Numbered from the stretch's first letter, positions 51,091-60,794 are shown. The stretch: 64,000 nucleotides of DNA from UBA4660 sp002405435 (GCA_036747335.1 DAIOCL010000003.1:1-64000); one strand, 5' to 3'. Notes: a model not told the origin generated them from the letters alone. Translations and numbers: made by a program.

Positions 51091-52146
51091 ATGAAAAAGC
51101 TGTACAACACGGTAGACAAGCGCATACTGAAAGAGCAGATCGCACAGAGCGCGGTGAAGCGCACCACCCTGTCGTTCTATAAATACTGGCCCATCCGACA
51201 GCCGGCTTTCTTCCGAGATTACCTCTACGAACACTGGAGTGAGCTTGGCGTGTTGGGCAGAATTTATGTGTCTGCCGAAGGAATCAACGCCCAACTCAGT
51301 GTGCCCGATGAAAACTTCGACCGCTTCAGGGAAGACCTTTTTTCCGTTTCCTTTCTCGACGGTGTCCGGCTCAACATCGCGGTCAGGCAAGACAACCGCG
51401 CTTTCTTCAAACTGATTATAAAAGTCAGGCGCAAGATTGTAGCAGACGGCATTGACGACCCCTCCTTCAATCCGGCTAACACCGGTGTTCACCTGAGCGC
51501 AGAAAAGTTCAATGAGCTGGCCACGCGTGAAGGCACCATTCTCATTGACATGCGCAACCATTACGAAAGTGAGGTAGGCCATTTTAAGGGAGCCGTCTGT
51601 CCCGATGCCGACACGTTCCGCGACGAAATTGCAATGGTGGAAAAGATGCTGGAGGGCAAAGAGAACAACAACATCGTTATGTACTGTACGGGTGGAATCC
51701 GATGTGAAAAGGCCTCGGCCTATCTCAAGCACAAGGGTTTTCCACACGTACACCAGTTGGAGGGGGGCATCATCAAGTACGCCCGTGACGTGAGGGAGGC
51801 GGGACTGGAAAACCTGTTCGTCGGGGTGAATTTTGTATTTGATGAAAGGTTGGCTGAGCGGATCTCAGCCGACGTCATTGCGCGCTGTCATCAGTGCGGA
51901 AACCCCTATGACCAGCACAAAAACTGCAAAAACGAGGCTTGCCACCTCTTGTTTATCCAGTGCCCGGCTTGCGCTCAAGCCTTCGAAGACTGCTGCTCAG
52001 CGGATTGCCGGCACACCGCAAGCCTGCCGGAAGAGGCGCAGCGTGCCTTGCGTCGGGAAAAACGAACCCCGCGCAACATCTACCGCAAGGGGCGCAGCGA
52101 AAACCTGAAATACAAACCTGCAATGCCCGGGGAAAACCAACCCTGA
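51091..52146 (+). CDS. trhO: tRNA uridine-34 5-hydroxylase TrhO (rhodanese)
   Basis: 351 residues. An N-terminal acylphosphatase-like domain (GRIYVSAEGINAQLSVPDEN, VRLNIAVRQDNRAFFKLIIK) precedes a rhodanese domain with ILIDMRNHYESEVGHF and the active-site loop MYCTGGIRCEKASAYL. The tail is Cys-rich (RCHQCGNPYDQHKNC, CPACAQAFEDCC), matching the extended YceA/TrhO form with a putative metal-binding C-terminus. TrhO hydroxylates U34 in tRNA with prephenate-derived chemistry. It is followed by the branched-chain dehydrogenase gene 27 bp later, but function-wise is unrelated. Confidence 0.95.
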   Translation: MKKLYNTVDKRILKEQIAQSAVKRTTLSFYKYWPIRQPAFFRDYLYEHWSELGVLGRIYVSAEGINAQLSVPDENFDRFREDLFSVSFLDGVRLNIAVRQDNRAFFKLIIKVRRKIVADGIDDPSFNPANTGVHLSAEKFNELATREGTILIDMRNHYESEVGHFKGAVCPDADTFRDEIAMVEKMLEGKENNNIVMYCTGGIRCEKASAYLKHKGFPHVHQLEGGIIKYARDVREAGLENLFVGVNFVFDERLAERISADVIARCHQCGNPYDQHKNCKNEACHLLFIQCPACAQAFEDCCSADCRHTASLPEEAQRALRREKRTPRNIYRKGRSENLKYKPAMPGENQP

Positions 52147-52158
52147 GGCGGCACTGCG

Positions 52159-52166
52159 TAATTTCG
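52159..52166 (+). promoter_or_regulatory. -7 promoter element of the E1 fusion gene
   Basis: TAATTTCG (TAnnTTCG) 7 nt before the ATG at 52174. Confidence 0.35.
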
Positions 52167-52173
52167 CAGCGAC

Positions 52174-54582
52174 ATGGTGTACACATCCCAAACCCCCGAA
52201 TCTGACCTCACCGAAGAAAAACTCCGGCTACAGCTGGTTGAAGACTACCGCCTGGCCTGTGTGTCAAGGGAGATGTCGCTCCTGGGCAGGAAGGAAGTGC
52301 TTACAGGAAAAGCCAAGTTCGGCATATTCGGAGACGGAAAGGAAGTGGCGCAGCTTGCCATGGCCAGGCATTTCAGGCCCGGAGACTGGCGCAGCGGATA
52401 TTACCGCGACCAGACCTTTATGATGTGTATCGGCGCCCTGACGGTCAGGCAGTATTTCGCAGCACTGTATGCGGATACTGATACCGGACGCGAACCCGCG
52501 AGCGGAGGCAGGCAGATGGGAGGGCACTATGCCACGCGGTTTCTCAATGATGACTTTTCCTGGAAAAATGTATCGGAAATAAAAAATTCATCCGGAGATA
52601 TTTCCCCTACCGCCGGGCAAATGCCGAGGCTGCTCGGACTGGCTCTGGCCAGCAAGGTATACCGCCAGAATCCGCTGCTCAGCGATTGGACCAGTTTCAG
52701 CCGGCAGGGGAATGAAGTAGCATTCGGTACCATCGGCGACGCCAGCACTTCAGAAGGACTGTTTTGGGAAACGATGAATGCCGCCGCGGTGATGGGGGTC
52801 CCGCTCTGCATGAGTGTGTGGGATGACGGCTGGGGCATTTCTGTGCCCAAAAAGTTTCAGACCGTCAAGGAGAGCATCAGCGAAGCGTTGTCGGGATTTG
52901 AAAAAACCGCAGGGGGCAACGGAATAAAAATTTTCCGGGCGAAAGGCTGGAACTACCCAGCGTTGCTGGTGACCTATGACAAGGCCGTGGCCTATTCCAG
53001 GGAGCATCATGTGCCCACCCTGGTGCACGTCGAAGAAATCACCCAGCCACAGGGTCACAGCACCAGTGGCTCGCATGAACGATACAAGTCGAAAGAGCTG
53101 CTGCGCTGGTATGAAGAGTATGACTGCCTGGTGCAGTTGCGCGCATTTATCGCCATGGAGGGTGCGGCCACCGAAAAAGAGCTGGATGATATCAGGGAGG
53201 AGGCGCGTCAGCATGTGCGGGCGGAGCAGAAGGCAGCCTGGAGTGAATTCAGGGCAGCCATAGATGCCGATAAGGTCCAGGCGGTGAACCTGATTGCGCG
53301 CCTGGCGAAGGATGGCGAACGCGCTGATGTCGCGCAACTCGCGGAAGCGCTCGACAAAACAGCCGATTGTATTCGCAAAGACATTGTGTCTGCGGCTGCG
53401 CGCGCCCTCGCGCTTACGCGCGGTTTCCAGGCGCCCGGGCGCGCAGCGCTGCAGGAGTGGCTTAACGGGCTTCGCCGGCAATGTGAGCGGCGCTATTCGG
53501 GTCTGCTCTACAGCGAGTCTCCCTGGAGGGCCTCGCAGGTGCAGGAGATAAAACCCGCATACCCACCCGACGCAGAAGCTGTTGACGGACGTATCATACT
53601 GCGCGACAACTGGGACTACCAGCTCAAGCACCGCCCCGAGCTTATGATATTCGGAGAAGACGTGGGGAAGATCGGCGGCGTCAACCAGACGTGCGAAGGG
53701 CTTCAGGACAAGTACGGCGAACTCCGTGTCGGTGATACCGGTATCCGGGAAGCCACTATTGTCGGGCAGGGGATTGGCATGGCGATGCGCGGACTTCGTC
53801 CGGTAGCCGAAATCCAATACCTCGACTACATCTATTATGCCCTGCAGATTATGCGAGACGACCTGAGCAGCGTGCTTTACAGGACGGCAGGCGGTCAAAA
53901 GGCGCCCCTTATTATCTCTACCCGGGGACACCGGCTGGAAGGTGTCTGGCATGCCGGCAGCCCCATGGGTGCCATCATCAACAGTGTGCGGGGTATGCTG
54001 GTCTGCGTTCCGCGCAATATGACGCAGGCAGCAGGCATGTACAATACCCTGCTGCAAAGTGATGAGCCCGCGCTGGTGGTCGAATGCCTCAATGGCTATC
54101 GCTCCAAAGAGCCGAAGCCCTCTAACCTGGGCGAGTTCACCATTCCTGTTGGCGTGGCGGAAGTGGTGCGTGAAGGAACCGATATCACCATCCTTTCGTA
54201 TGGTTCCACATTTAACCTTTGCCAGTCGGCAGCCACGTTGCTGGCCGAAGCGGGCATTGCCGCAGAACTGGTCGATGCGCGTTGTCTGTTGCCGTTTGAT
54301 ACTACGGGGGTATGTGGCGCGTCGGTGAGGAAAACCGGCCGGTTGCTGGTGGTCGACGAAGATGTGCCCGGCGGCGCCAGCGCCTACATGCTCGAGCGAT
54401 TATTCGCGGAGCAGGACCTTTATCATTTGCTTGACAGCCCTCCCGTTACCCTCAGTGCAAAACCACATTTACCGGCTTACGGCACCGATGGCGACTATTT
54501 TTCCAAGCCTTCGGTGGAAGACATTGTGGATGCCGTTTGGAATATCATGGCAGAAGCAGACCCGCGCCGCTTCGCCACCTGA
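52174..54582 (+). CDS. Branched-chain 2-oxoacid dehydrogenase E1, fused alpha-beta
   Basis: 802 residues: an alpha domain (about 1-380) joined to a beta domain (about 470-795). Alpha has the thiamine-diphosphate motif GDASTSEGLFWETMNAAAV then SVWDDGWGISVP, and GGRQMGGHYATRF. Beta has IFGEDVGKIGGVNQTCEGLQ, GDTGIREATIVGQGIGMAM, YLDYIYYALQIMRDDL, HRLEGVWHAGSPMGA and the C-terminal VDARCLLPFD. This fused E1 acts on branched-chain 2-oxoacids from Val/Leu/Ile (or pyruvate-like acids), making the starter acyl-CoA for iso/anteiso fatty acids. The E2 and E3 subunits are not in the window. The gene starts 28 bp after trhO. Confidence 0.94.
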   Translation: MVYTSQTPESDLTEEKLRLQLVEDYRLACVSREMSLLGRKEVLTGKAKFGIFGDGKEVAQLAMARHFRPGDWRSGYYRDQTFMMCIGALTVRQYFAALYADTDTGREPASGGRQMGGHYATRFLNDDFSWKNVSEIKNSSGDISPTAGQMPRLLGLALASKVYRQNPLLSDWTSFSRQGNEVAFGTIGDASTSEGLFWETMNAAAVMGVPLCMSVWDDGWGISVPKKFQTVKESISEALSGFEKTAGGNGIKIFRAKGWNYPALLVTYDKAVAYSREHHVPTLVHVEEITQPQGHSTSGSHERYKSKELLRWYEEYDCLVQLRAFIAMEGAATEKELDDIREEARQHVRAEQKAAWSEFRAAIDADKVQAVNLIARLAKDGERADVAQLAEALDKTADCIRKDIVSAAARALALTRGFQAPGRAALQEWLNGLRRQCERRYSGLLYSESPWRASQVQEIKPAYPPDAEAVDGRIILRDNWDYQLKHRPELMIFGEDVGKIGGVNQTCEGLQDKYGELRVGDTGIREATIVGQGIGMAMRGLRPVAEIQYLDYIYYALQIMRDDLSSVLYRTAGGQKAPLIISTRGHRLEGVWHAGSPMGAIINSVRGMLVCVPRNMTQAAGMYNTLLQSDEPALVVECLNGYRSKEPKPSNLGEFTIPVGVAEVVREGTDITILSYGSTFNLCQSAATLLAEAGIAAELVDARCLLPFDTTGVCGASVRKTGRLLVVDEDVPGGASAYMLERLFAEQDLYHLLDSPPVTLSAKPHLPAYGTDGDYFSKPSVEDIVDAVWNIMAEADPRRFAT

Positions 54583-54639
54583 ATCAACCCGCGCCCGGCT
54601 GGGCGCGGCAGATTTCCCGCTGTGCGGAGGCATTCTCAC

Positions 54640-54647
54640 TATTTTCG
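54640..54647 (+). promoter_or_regulatory. -7 promoter element of the TonB receptor gene
   Basis: TATTTTCG (TAnnTTCG), 25 nt before the ATG at 54673. Confidence 0.4.
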
Positions 54648-54672
54648 CCCTAGCACCGCAGGGTGTCCGCCT

Positions 54673-57543
54673 ATGAAAGTATGGATAGCAGGCATGGCGT
54701 TTTTGGCGTTCATGACTTCAAGCGCCAGCGCTCAACACATCAGGGGAAAGGTCATTGACAGTGACAATGGAGAACCATTGTTCGCAGCATCTGTCGTGGA
54801 AAAAGGCACAGGAAATGGCGCGACTACCGACTTTGAAGGCGAGTTTTCACTGGTCGTGAACCACCTGCCCGCCACCCTGGTCGTGCAGTACCTGGGTTAT
54901 GCCACGCAGGAGGTAATGGTGCAGCAGGCATCGGGCCGAATCACAGTCAGAATGAAGGCGGAAGACACCGAGATTGGCGGGGTAACCGTTACCGGAGAAC
55001 GCATTACCGAAAAGCAAAAAAAATCGCCGCTGACCGTAGAGAGCATGGACCTGCTGGCCATTAAGGAGTGTCCAACAGGCAACTTCTATGAAGGACTGGG
55101 AAACCTCAAGGGGGTTGACCTCACGACAGCGAGTCTGGGCTTCAGGATCATCAATACACGCGGGTTCAACTCAACGTCTCCCGTCAGGTCACTGCAGGTT
55201 ATTGACGGGATCGACAACCAGAGCCCGGGCCTCAACTTTTCGCTGGGTAATTTTCTCGGCGCCTGCGATCCCGATGTGAAATCCTGCGACATCATTGCCG
55301 GAGCCAGCAGCGCTTTCTATGGACCGGGCGCATTCAACGGGGTAATCAGCATGGAGACAAAATCACCCTTTGTATTCCCCGGATTCTCCTACAACGTCAA
55401 GATGGGTGAGCGCCGACTGTTTGAGCAGGGCTTCCGTTTTGCTGAGGTGCTGCGCAATAGAGACGGACACGATGCGGTGGGTTATAAGGTAAACTTTTTC
55501 CTCATGCGCGCCTACGACTGGGAGGCAACCAACTATGGGCCGGTCTATGACGGGGAGTCTGACGCCAGTAATCCGGGCCGATTTGATGCGGTGAACATAT
55601 ACGGGGATGAGTATTTCGCGGCCAACGACTACCGCACCGCTGCACCCTGGGGCAATTACCGCGGACTCGAGCTTTTTCACCGCACGGGCTACCGCGAGTC
55701 TGACCTGGTTGACTACAACACCCGGAACCTGAAGGCCAATGCCGCGGCACATATTCGGCTCAACCCCGAAAAGACATTTGAAAGTCCGGAACTGGTAATC
55801 GCGTGTAACCTGGGAAACGGTAACACGGTATTTCAGGGAGACAACCGCTTCGCGCTGCGCGATATATCCTTTGTTCAGCAAAAGGTGGAGCTGCGTAAAA
55901 AAGACGATTGGTTTATCCGCGCCTACCGCACCGCTGAGGATGCAGGAAGAAGCTACGACCCCTATGCCACGGCGCTTCGGCTGCTGAATGCGGCTCGCAG
56001 CAACGAGGACTGGGCGCAGGTGTATGTCAAATACTGGAATGACAGCATCAAAGACCGGCTTGACGACGCGGGCTATCCGCTGCTTGAACAGAACCCTGAC
56101 TGGCAACCGGGCGATCCACTCGAAACATATTTCCTGCCCTACAGTTATGAAAACCTCGACGCATGGCTCGATGACAATGCCGACTCCCTTTCGTATTGGC
56201 ACGACCAGGTAGCGCAGTGGACCAACAGTGGCAACGCGAATATCCCCGGCATCCCGCAAACCGGCTATTTTGAGCCGGGAAGCTCCGCGTTTCAGCAAAA
56301 CTTTAATCGCCTGATCAGTGCCAGAAACAACGACAGCGAAGAGGGCACTCGTTTTTACGACAAGAGTAAACTCTACCATGTAGCCGCGGAGAAGGTTTTC
56401 AGGCCGCGGTTTGCCGATGAACTGCGGGTTGGCGGGAATATGCGTTGGTATACCCCGCAGAGTGACGGCACCATTTTCAGTGACTCGCTGATTTGGCGCG
56501 TTGACGGCACTGACTCCGTGCGGGTCAGAAACCGCATAGTCAACAGTGAATACGGGATCTACGCCGGTGTGGAGGAAAAACTGGTGGAAGACAGGCTGAT
56601 ACTCAATGCGACGCTGCGGATGGACAAAAACCAGAATTTTGACCCTGTCTTTACGCCGGCAGCGAGCGCCGTGTACAGCGTGCATGACGATATATTCCTT
56701 CGCTTGTCTTTTTCTTCAGGCGTGAGAAACCCCACCCTTACCGACCAATATCTCTACCTCAATGTCGGTCCGGCTATTCTGAGCGGCAATCTCAACGGAG
56801 CCGACAGCCTCATCACCTTGGCCAGTTTCTACGATTACCGCTCAACGCTTAACCCCGACACGGTTAGCTACTTCAACATTGATCCGATACGGCCGGAACA
56901 GGCGAGGACCCTTGAGGCCGGAGTCAGGGGAAGTTTTGGAGACAGGCTCTATGCAGACTTCAATGCCTATACTACCTGGTACCGCGATTTTATCGGATTT
57001 AACATTGGCATAGACGCAACCTTTGACCCGGGAACAGGGCTGCCGGAAGACATACAGGTGTACCGCTACTCGGCGAACTCACGGGCGCTGGTGCGGACGA
57101 GCGGGCTGGGTGTTGGGCTCAATTATTACCTCGGCGACTACCTTACGCTTTCGGGAAACTACAACTGGAACAAGCTGCTGAAAACCGACGAGGATGACCC
57201 AATCATTCCCGCCTTCAACACCCCGGAGCACAAGTTTAACCTCGGCCTTACCGGTCGTGGGTATGCTGCCGGCAAGCGATCGGGCAATACCCTGGGCTTT
57301 GCAGTTTTTTACAAGTGGATACAGGGGTTCCTCTTTGAGGGATCCCCCCAGTTTACCGGTTTTGTGCCTACCTACGACCTGGTAGACGCCCAGGTGAACC
57401 TGACGGTGGACGAAATTGACTGCAACTTTAAGCTGGGGTGTTCCAACCTGCTGAACAACAAAAGCATACAGACCTTTGGCGGACCAGAAATCGGAAGGCT
57501 GGCCTATTTTTCAATCGTCTACGAACTGGCCAATTTGCCCTAA
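54673..57543 (+). CDS. TonB-dependent outer-membrane receptor
   Basis: 956 residues from ATG at 54673, where a signal peptide (MKVWIAGMAFLAFMTSSASA) begins. A carboxypeptidase-regulatory-like domain (about 25-100; IRGKVIDSDNGEPLFAASV, TDFEGEFSLVVN) precedes the plug (about 120-250; GVDLTTASLGFRIINTRGFN, VRSLQVIDGI, DIIAGASSAFYGPGAFNGVI) and a beta-barrel of about 680 residues, with an aromatic strand ending LAYFSIVYELANL. It imports a ligand, unknown, using TonB energy. There is no SusD partner, so it is not a SusC/SusD-type glycan receptor by context; a siderophore, vitamin or peptide is possible. Confidence 0.92.
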   Translation: MKVWIAGMAFLAFMTSSASAQHIRGKVIDSDNGEPLFAASVVEKGTGNGATTDFEGEFSLVVNHLPATLVVQYLGYATQEVMVQQASGRITVRMKAEDTEIGGVTVTGERITEKQKKSPLTVESMDLLAIKECPTGNFYEGLGNLKGVDLTTASLGFRIINTRGFNSTSPVRSLQVIDGIDNQSPGLNFSLGNFLGACDPDVKSCDIIAGASSAFYGPGAFNGVISMETKSPFVFPGFSYNVKMGERRLFEQGFRFAEVLRNRDGHDAVGYKVNFFLMRAYDWEATNYGPVYDGESDASNPGRFDAVNIYGDEYFAANDYRTAAPWGNYRGLELFHRTGYRESDLVDYNTRNLKANAAAHIRLNPEKTFESPELVIACNLGNGNTVFQGDNRFALRDISFVQQKVELRKKDDWFIRAYRTAEDAGRSYDPYATALRLLNAARSNEDWAQVYVKYWNDSIKDRLDDAGYPLLEQNPDWQPGDPLETYFLPYSYENLDAWLDDNADSLSYWHDQVAQWTNSGNANIPGIPQTGYFEPGSSAFQQNFNRLISARNNDSEEGTRFYDKSKLYHVAAEKVFRPRFADELRVGGNMRWYTPQSDGTIFSDSLIWRVDGTDSVRVRNRIVNSEYGIYAGVEEKLVEDRLILNATLRMDKNQNFDPVFTPAASAVYSVHDDIFLRLSFSSGVRNPTLTDQYLYLNVGPAILSGNLNGADSLITLASFYDYRSTLNPDTVSYFNIDPIRPEQARTLEAGVRGSFGDRLYADFNAYTTWYRDFIGFNIGIDATFDPGTGLPEDIQVYRYSANSRALVRTSGLGVGLNYYLGDYLTLSGNYNWNKLLKTDEDDPIIPAFNTPEHKFNLGLTGRGYAAGKRSGNTLGFAVFYKWIQGFLFEGSPQFTGFVPTYDLVDAQVNLTVDEIDCNFKLGCSNLLNNKSIQTFGGPEIGRLAYFSIVYELANLP

Positions 57544-57651
57544 ATTTACCTCTTGAAACTTGTAACGACCGACGACCAACCGCCCATTTGCCGAACCTGG
57601 TAAGTGTGCCGTGGGTTATGAGTCACCTATACTAACTCAATACACATTCAG

Positions 57652-59682
57652 ATGAAGAAAATTTTTACCTTGTTGTTTTTCGCACTCCTTCTGTGTGCCG
57701 TGAGCCCGGCGCAGCGGTACCTTGAGGAGGTCTTTGATGATGTAACCGTAACGACCAACATCACCTACGGGATGAACGCAACGGTTATTGCCTACCAATT
57801 GTTTGGCGAAGCCATTCCCGAGTTGCTGAAACTGGATTTTTATGAGCCGGCCGGAGATACGGAAACGGACAGGCCGCTCATTCTTTACTTTCATACGGGA
57901 AACTTCCTTCCGCATCCGCAGAATGGAAGTCCGGGAGGCTTGCGCACGGACTCCTCTGTGGTTGAGCTCTGCACGCGTATGGCGCGCATGGGCTATGTTG
58001 TGGCCTCGTGTGATTACCGCCTTGGCTGGAACCCCCTGGCCCCGACCCAGGAAGAACGCGTGTACAGTCTGATCAATGCTGCTTACCGCGGCGTTCAGGA
58101 CTGCCGCACAGCGGTGCGTTATTTCCGCATGGCAGAGGAGGAAATGGGCGATCCCTACCACATCGACACGGATAGAATTGCGGTGTGGGGTCAGGGAACG
58201 GGCGGCTATATTGCCTTTTCCTCTTCAACCATCAACGACTATCTTACGGATGTCGGAACGAATCCTAAATTTTTGTGGGATCCGGACGGAGACGGCATTC
58301 CGCAACCCATGGTGATTGACTTTGTAAATGGAGACATTAACGGCACCGGCTTTGGTGTAAACCCGCTTGATTCAGACACGTTGTGTTATGCCAACTGGCC
58401 CGAATACTCTTCTGAATTCCACGCGATGGTCAACATGGGCGGGGCGATGGGTGATCTTGGCTGGCTTGAAGACGGTCAGGTGCCCATGATCTCCTTCCAC
58501 GCCACGACCGATCCTTTTGCCCCCTACGATGAAGGCACCGTTATTGTGCCCGTGCTCAATCTGCCTGTGGTGGATGTAGCGGGCAGCTACGCGGTGCAGG
58601 AACAGGCAAACACCTTTGGCAACAACGAGGTTTTTGCGGGGCTTAGCGGTGATAACTACACACATGCGGCTAATGCAAACAATGACGGCTTTGAGGGGCT
58701 GTATCCGCTGGTGCGTCCTGTTGGCAGCGAAGCTGACAGTGCACCATGGGAGTGGTGGGCCCCTGATAACCCTAATAATGCCAACGGCCTGGCGACCAAC
58801 CCGGACATGAGTGCTGAGAAGGGTCGTGCTTTCTGTGATACCATCCAGTGGTATACTGCTCCGCGGTTAGCCTGTGCCCTCAACCTGCCCAACAACCCAT
58901 GCAGCGGAGGTCCATTGAACGATCCTTGCGACCTGGCCTTCAACATTAATGAGTCGTTGGGCGGCGCGATTAACGCCCAAAACGGACAAGGCCCGTTTGC
59001 CAACAGCAATGCGACGACAGGCGGCAATGATCCGTCATCGGGCTGGGAGTGCTGGCTGGAGCCTAACGGTGATGGTGATGCACCCTCGCTGGACGCTTCC
59101 CTGTGGTTTACCTTTGAAGGCGACGGAAATGAATACAACATCTTTTCTGACAACTGTGGCGGATCACTTAGCCAGGCGGATTATATCGAAGAGGGAGATA
59201 CGCAGTTTGCGCTCTACACAGGCGACGATTGCAACAACCTGGTTCCTGTCTTGTGCAATGATGACAGCCCGGATTTCACGGATACGGATTTTTTCTCGGA
59301 AATTTCTGTGTTGACTGCTGCCGGACAGACCTATTACCTGCTGGTAGATGGATTTAATTACACCGAGATTGATGAAACCGTGGGTATTGCCGACGGACAA
59401 TTCTGTCTGCAGATCACCAACGTGACCGTAGGGGTAAATGAAATTCCTGCCGCAGACTTCCTGATGTTTCCCAACCCGGCGAATGACCGCGTTACCATCA
59501 ACGCCAAGGAAAACCTGAGTGCCCTTGAAGTGTTTGATGCTACCGGTCGTCTGGTAACGCAGTTCAGGGGACTGGGGTCTGACATTATCACCCTCAACAC
59601 CGCCGCCTGGGAAGCGGGAATGTACACCATTAAAATTCACACGGCCAGCGGGGCATCTGCCAGCAGGCTGGTGGTGGAATAG
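57652..59682 (+). CDS. T9SS-exported alpha/beta-hydrolase-like protein, no Ser
   Basis: 676 residues. Signal peptide MKKIFTLLFFALLLCAVSPAQ; then an alpha/beta-hydrolase (about 25-400) of the esterase type: LILYFHTGNF, SCDYRLGW, FRMAEEEMGDPYHIDTDRIA and an oxyanion-region VWGQGTGGYIAF. The nucleophile elbow reads G-Q-G-T-G-G with Gly at residue 182 where serine belongs. A central segment of about 150 residues (LGGAINAQNGQGPFANSN, DASLWFTFEGDGNEYNIF) precedes a type A sorting domain (FLMFPNPANDRVTINAKENL to SRLVVE). It is exported by T9SS. Catalysis is doubtful, so it may bind rather than hydrolyse. Confidence 0.85.
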   Translation: MKKIFTLLFFALLLCAVSPAQRYLEEVFDDVTVTTNITYGMNATVIAYQLFGEAIPELLKLDFYEPAGDTETDRPLILYFHTGNFLPHPQNGSPGGLRTDSSVVELCTRMARMGYVVASCDYRLGWNPLAPTQEERVYSLINAAYRGVQDCRTAVRYFRMAEEEMGDPYHIDTDRIAVWGQGTGGYIAFSSSTINDYLTDVGTNPKFLWDPDGDGIPQPMVIDFVNGDINGTGFGVNPLDSDTLCYANWPEYSSEFHAMVNMGGAMGDLGWLEDGQVPMISFHATTDPFAPYDEGTVIVPVLNLPVVDVAGSYAVQEQANTFGNNEVFAGLSGDNYTHAANANNDGFEGLYPLVRPVGSEADSAPWEWWAPDNPNNANGLATNPDMSAEKGRAFCDTIQWYTAPRLACALNLPNNPCSGGPLNDPCDLAFNINESLGGAINAQNGQGPFANSNATTGGNDPSSGWECWLEPNGDGDAPSLDASLWFTFEGDGNEYNIFSDNCGGSLSQADYIEEGDTQFALYTGDDCNNLVPVLCNDDSPDFTDTDFFSEISVLTAAGQTYYLLVDGFNYTEIDETVGIADGQFCLQITNVTVGVNEIPAADFLMFPNPANDRVTINAKENLSALEVFDATGRLVTQFRGLGSDIITLNTAAWEAGMYTIKIHTASGASASRLVVE

Positions 59683-59700
59683 TATCACCTGAATAATCAT

Positions 59701-59728
59701 AAAAAACCCCGCTCGTGCGGGGTTTTTT
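59701..59728. terminator. Bidirectional rho-independent terminator
   Basis: AAAAAACCCCGC and GCGGGGTTTTTT form a 12-bp stem around the loop TCGT, with A and T tracts on either side. It ends both the esterase-like gene (plus) and selD (minus, stop at 59742). Confidence 0.9.
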
Positions 59729-59741
59729 GTTGTTTGATGAA

Positions 59742-60794
59742 TCACGACTGCAGCACAATCAGCTTCTCTCCCCTCTGCTCCATCCTGCCGATTGGTCTGT
59801 CTGCAACGCCGGCCAAACCAAAATCGCGCACAAGGGCGAGGTAATTTTTTTCCTCCTCAGGAGACACGCTCACCAGCAATCCACCGCTGGATTGGGGATC
59901 GCACAACAACAGGATTTGTGCGGCACTCAACGCAGTGCACTTGTCGGTGATAAACTGAAAGGTTTTCATCGTCATGTCGGGATATACAAATGCCTTGTGA
60001 TAATCCACCACGCCGGGCATGACCGGAAGCTGATCCACCCGCAGCACCGCCGTTGTATGGCTGCCCTCACATACTTCCACCAGGTGCCCGCCCAGTCCAA
60101 ATCCGGTTACATCGGTCATGGCGTGTACGCCCGGCAAGGCACCCAGCGCCGTACCCACCTGATTGAGGGCGCTCATGTATGAGGTGGCTGTTTCCATTTG
60201 TTCAGCCGTAGCAAGACCCCGCTTCGCAGCTGCAGCCAGTGTGCCCGAACCAAGGGGTTTCGTCAGATAAAGCGCGTCTCCGGGCTGTGCCGTATCGTTT
60301 CGTTTGAGATGGGCCGGCAACACGGAACCGGTTACCGCGAGCCCGAAAAAAGGTTCCGGACTATCAATGCTGTGACCTCCGGCAATGGTGATGCCCGCCA
60401 TTCTGCAGCTAAACCTTCCCCCTTCCATCACCCGCCGCGCTTCGGTGGCAGACAATTTGTCGACCGGCCACCCCAATATGGCCAGTGCAAAAAGCGGCGT
60501 GCCCCCCATGGCATATACATCACTTAGGGCATTGGCGGCCGCAATCTTTCCAAAGTCAAAGGCGTCGTCCACCACCGGCATAAAGAAGTCGGTCGTGGAG
60601 ATGAGCAGGGCTCCGTTGCCCGAATCAAATACGGCCGCATCATCACTGCTTTGATAACCCACAATAATCCGCGGATCCGGTGGAAGCACCTCTTCCCCTC
60701 CGATAATTTCACGCAAGGCAGCAGGAGAAATTTTACAACCGCAACCAGAGCCACGGCTGAATTGGGTCAGTTTAACGGGAAGTTCATTTTCCAT
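59742..60794 (-). CDS. selD: Selenide, water dikinase
   Basis: 350 residues, family length. The nucleophile motif is GSGCGCKISPAALREII with a cysteine (not selenocysteine) at the catalytic position and the conserved Lys after it. GYQSSDDAAVF, TTDFFMPVVDDAFDFGKIAA, GGHSIDSPEPFFGLAVTG and TDVTGFGLGGHL are conserved ATP-binding elements. It makes selenophosphate from selenide and ATP. Its start lies 11 bp inside the selU stop, so the two are coupled. With no selA or selB visible, the purpose here is probably selenouridine in tRNA. Confidence 0.96.
   Translation of the reverse strand: MENELPVKLTQFSRGSGCGCKISPAALREIIGGEEVLPPDPRIIVGYQSSDDAAVFDSGNGALLISTTDFFMPVVDDAFDFGKIAAANALSDVYAMGGTPLFALAILGWPVDKLSATEARRVMEGGRFSCRMAGITIAGGHSIDSPEPFFGLAVTGSVLPAHLKRNDTAQPGDALYLTKPLGSGTLAAAAKRGLATAEQMETATSYMSALNQVGTALGALPGVHAMTDVTGFGLGGHLVEVCEGSHTTAVLRVDQLPVMPGVVDYHKAFVYPDMTMKTFQFITDKCTALSAAQILLLCDPQSSGGLLVSVSPEEEKNYLALVRDFGLAGVADRPIGRMEQRGEKLIVLQS

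Noticed and set aside
52750..54057. A 435-residue frame antisense to the fused E1
   Set aside because: The E1 motifs on the plus strand are unmistakable; the reverse frame is compositional shadow.
55363..56685. A 440-residue frame antisense to the TonB receptor
   Set aside because: The receptor's plug and barrel motifs occupy the plus strand; the antisense frame has no export or membrane pattern and resembles nothing.
59742..60794. SelD as a selenocysteine protein
   Set aside because: The catalytic position is a Cys codon within GCGCK, not an in-frame TGA, and the frame is uninterrupted.
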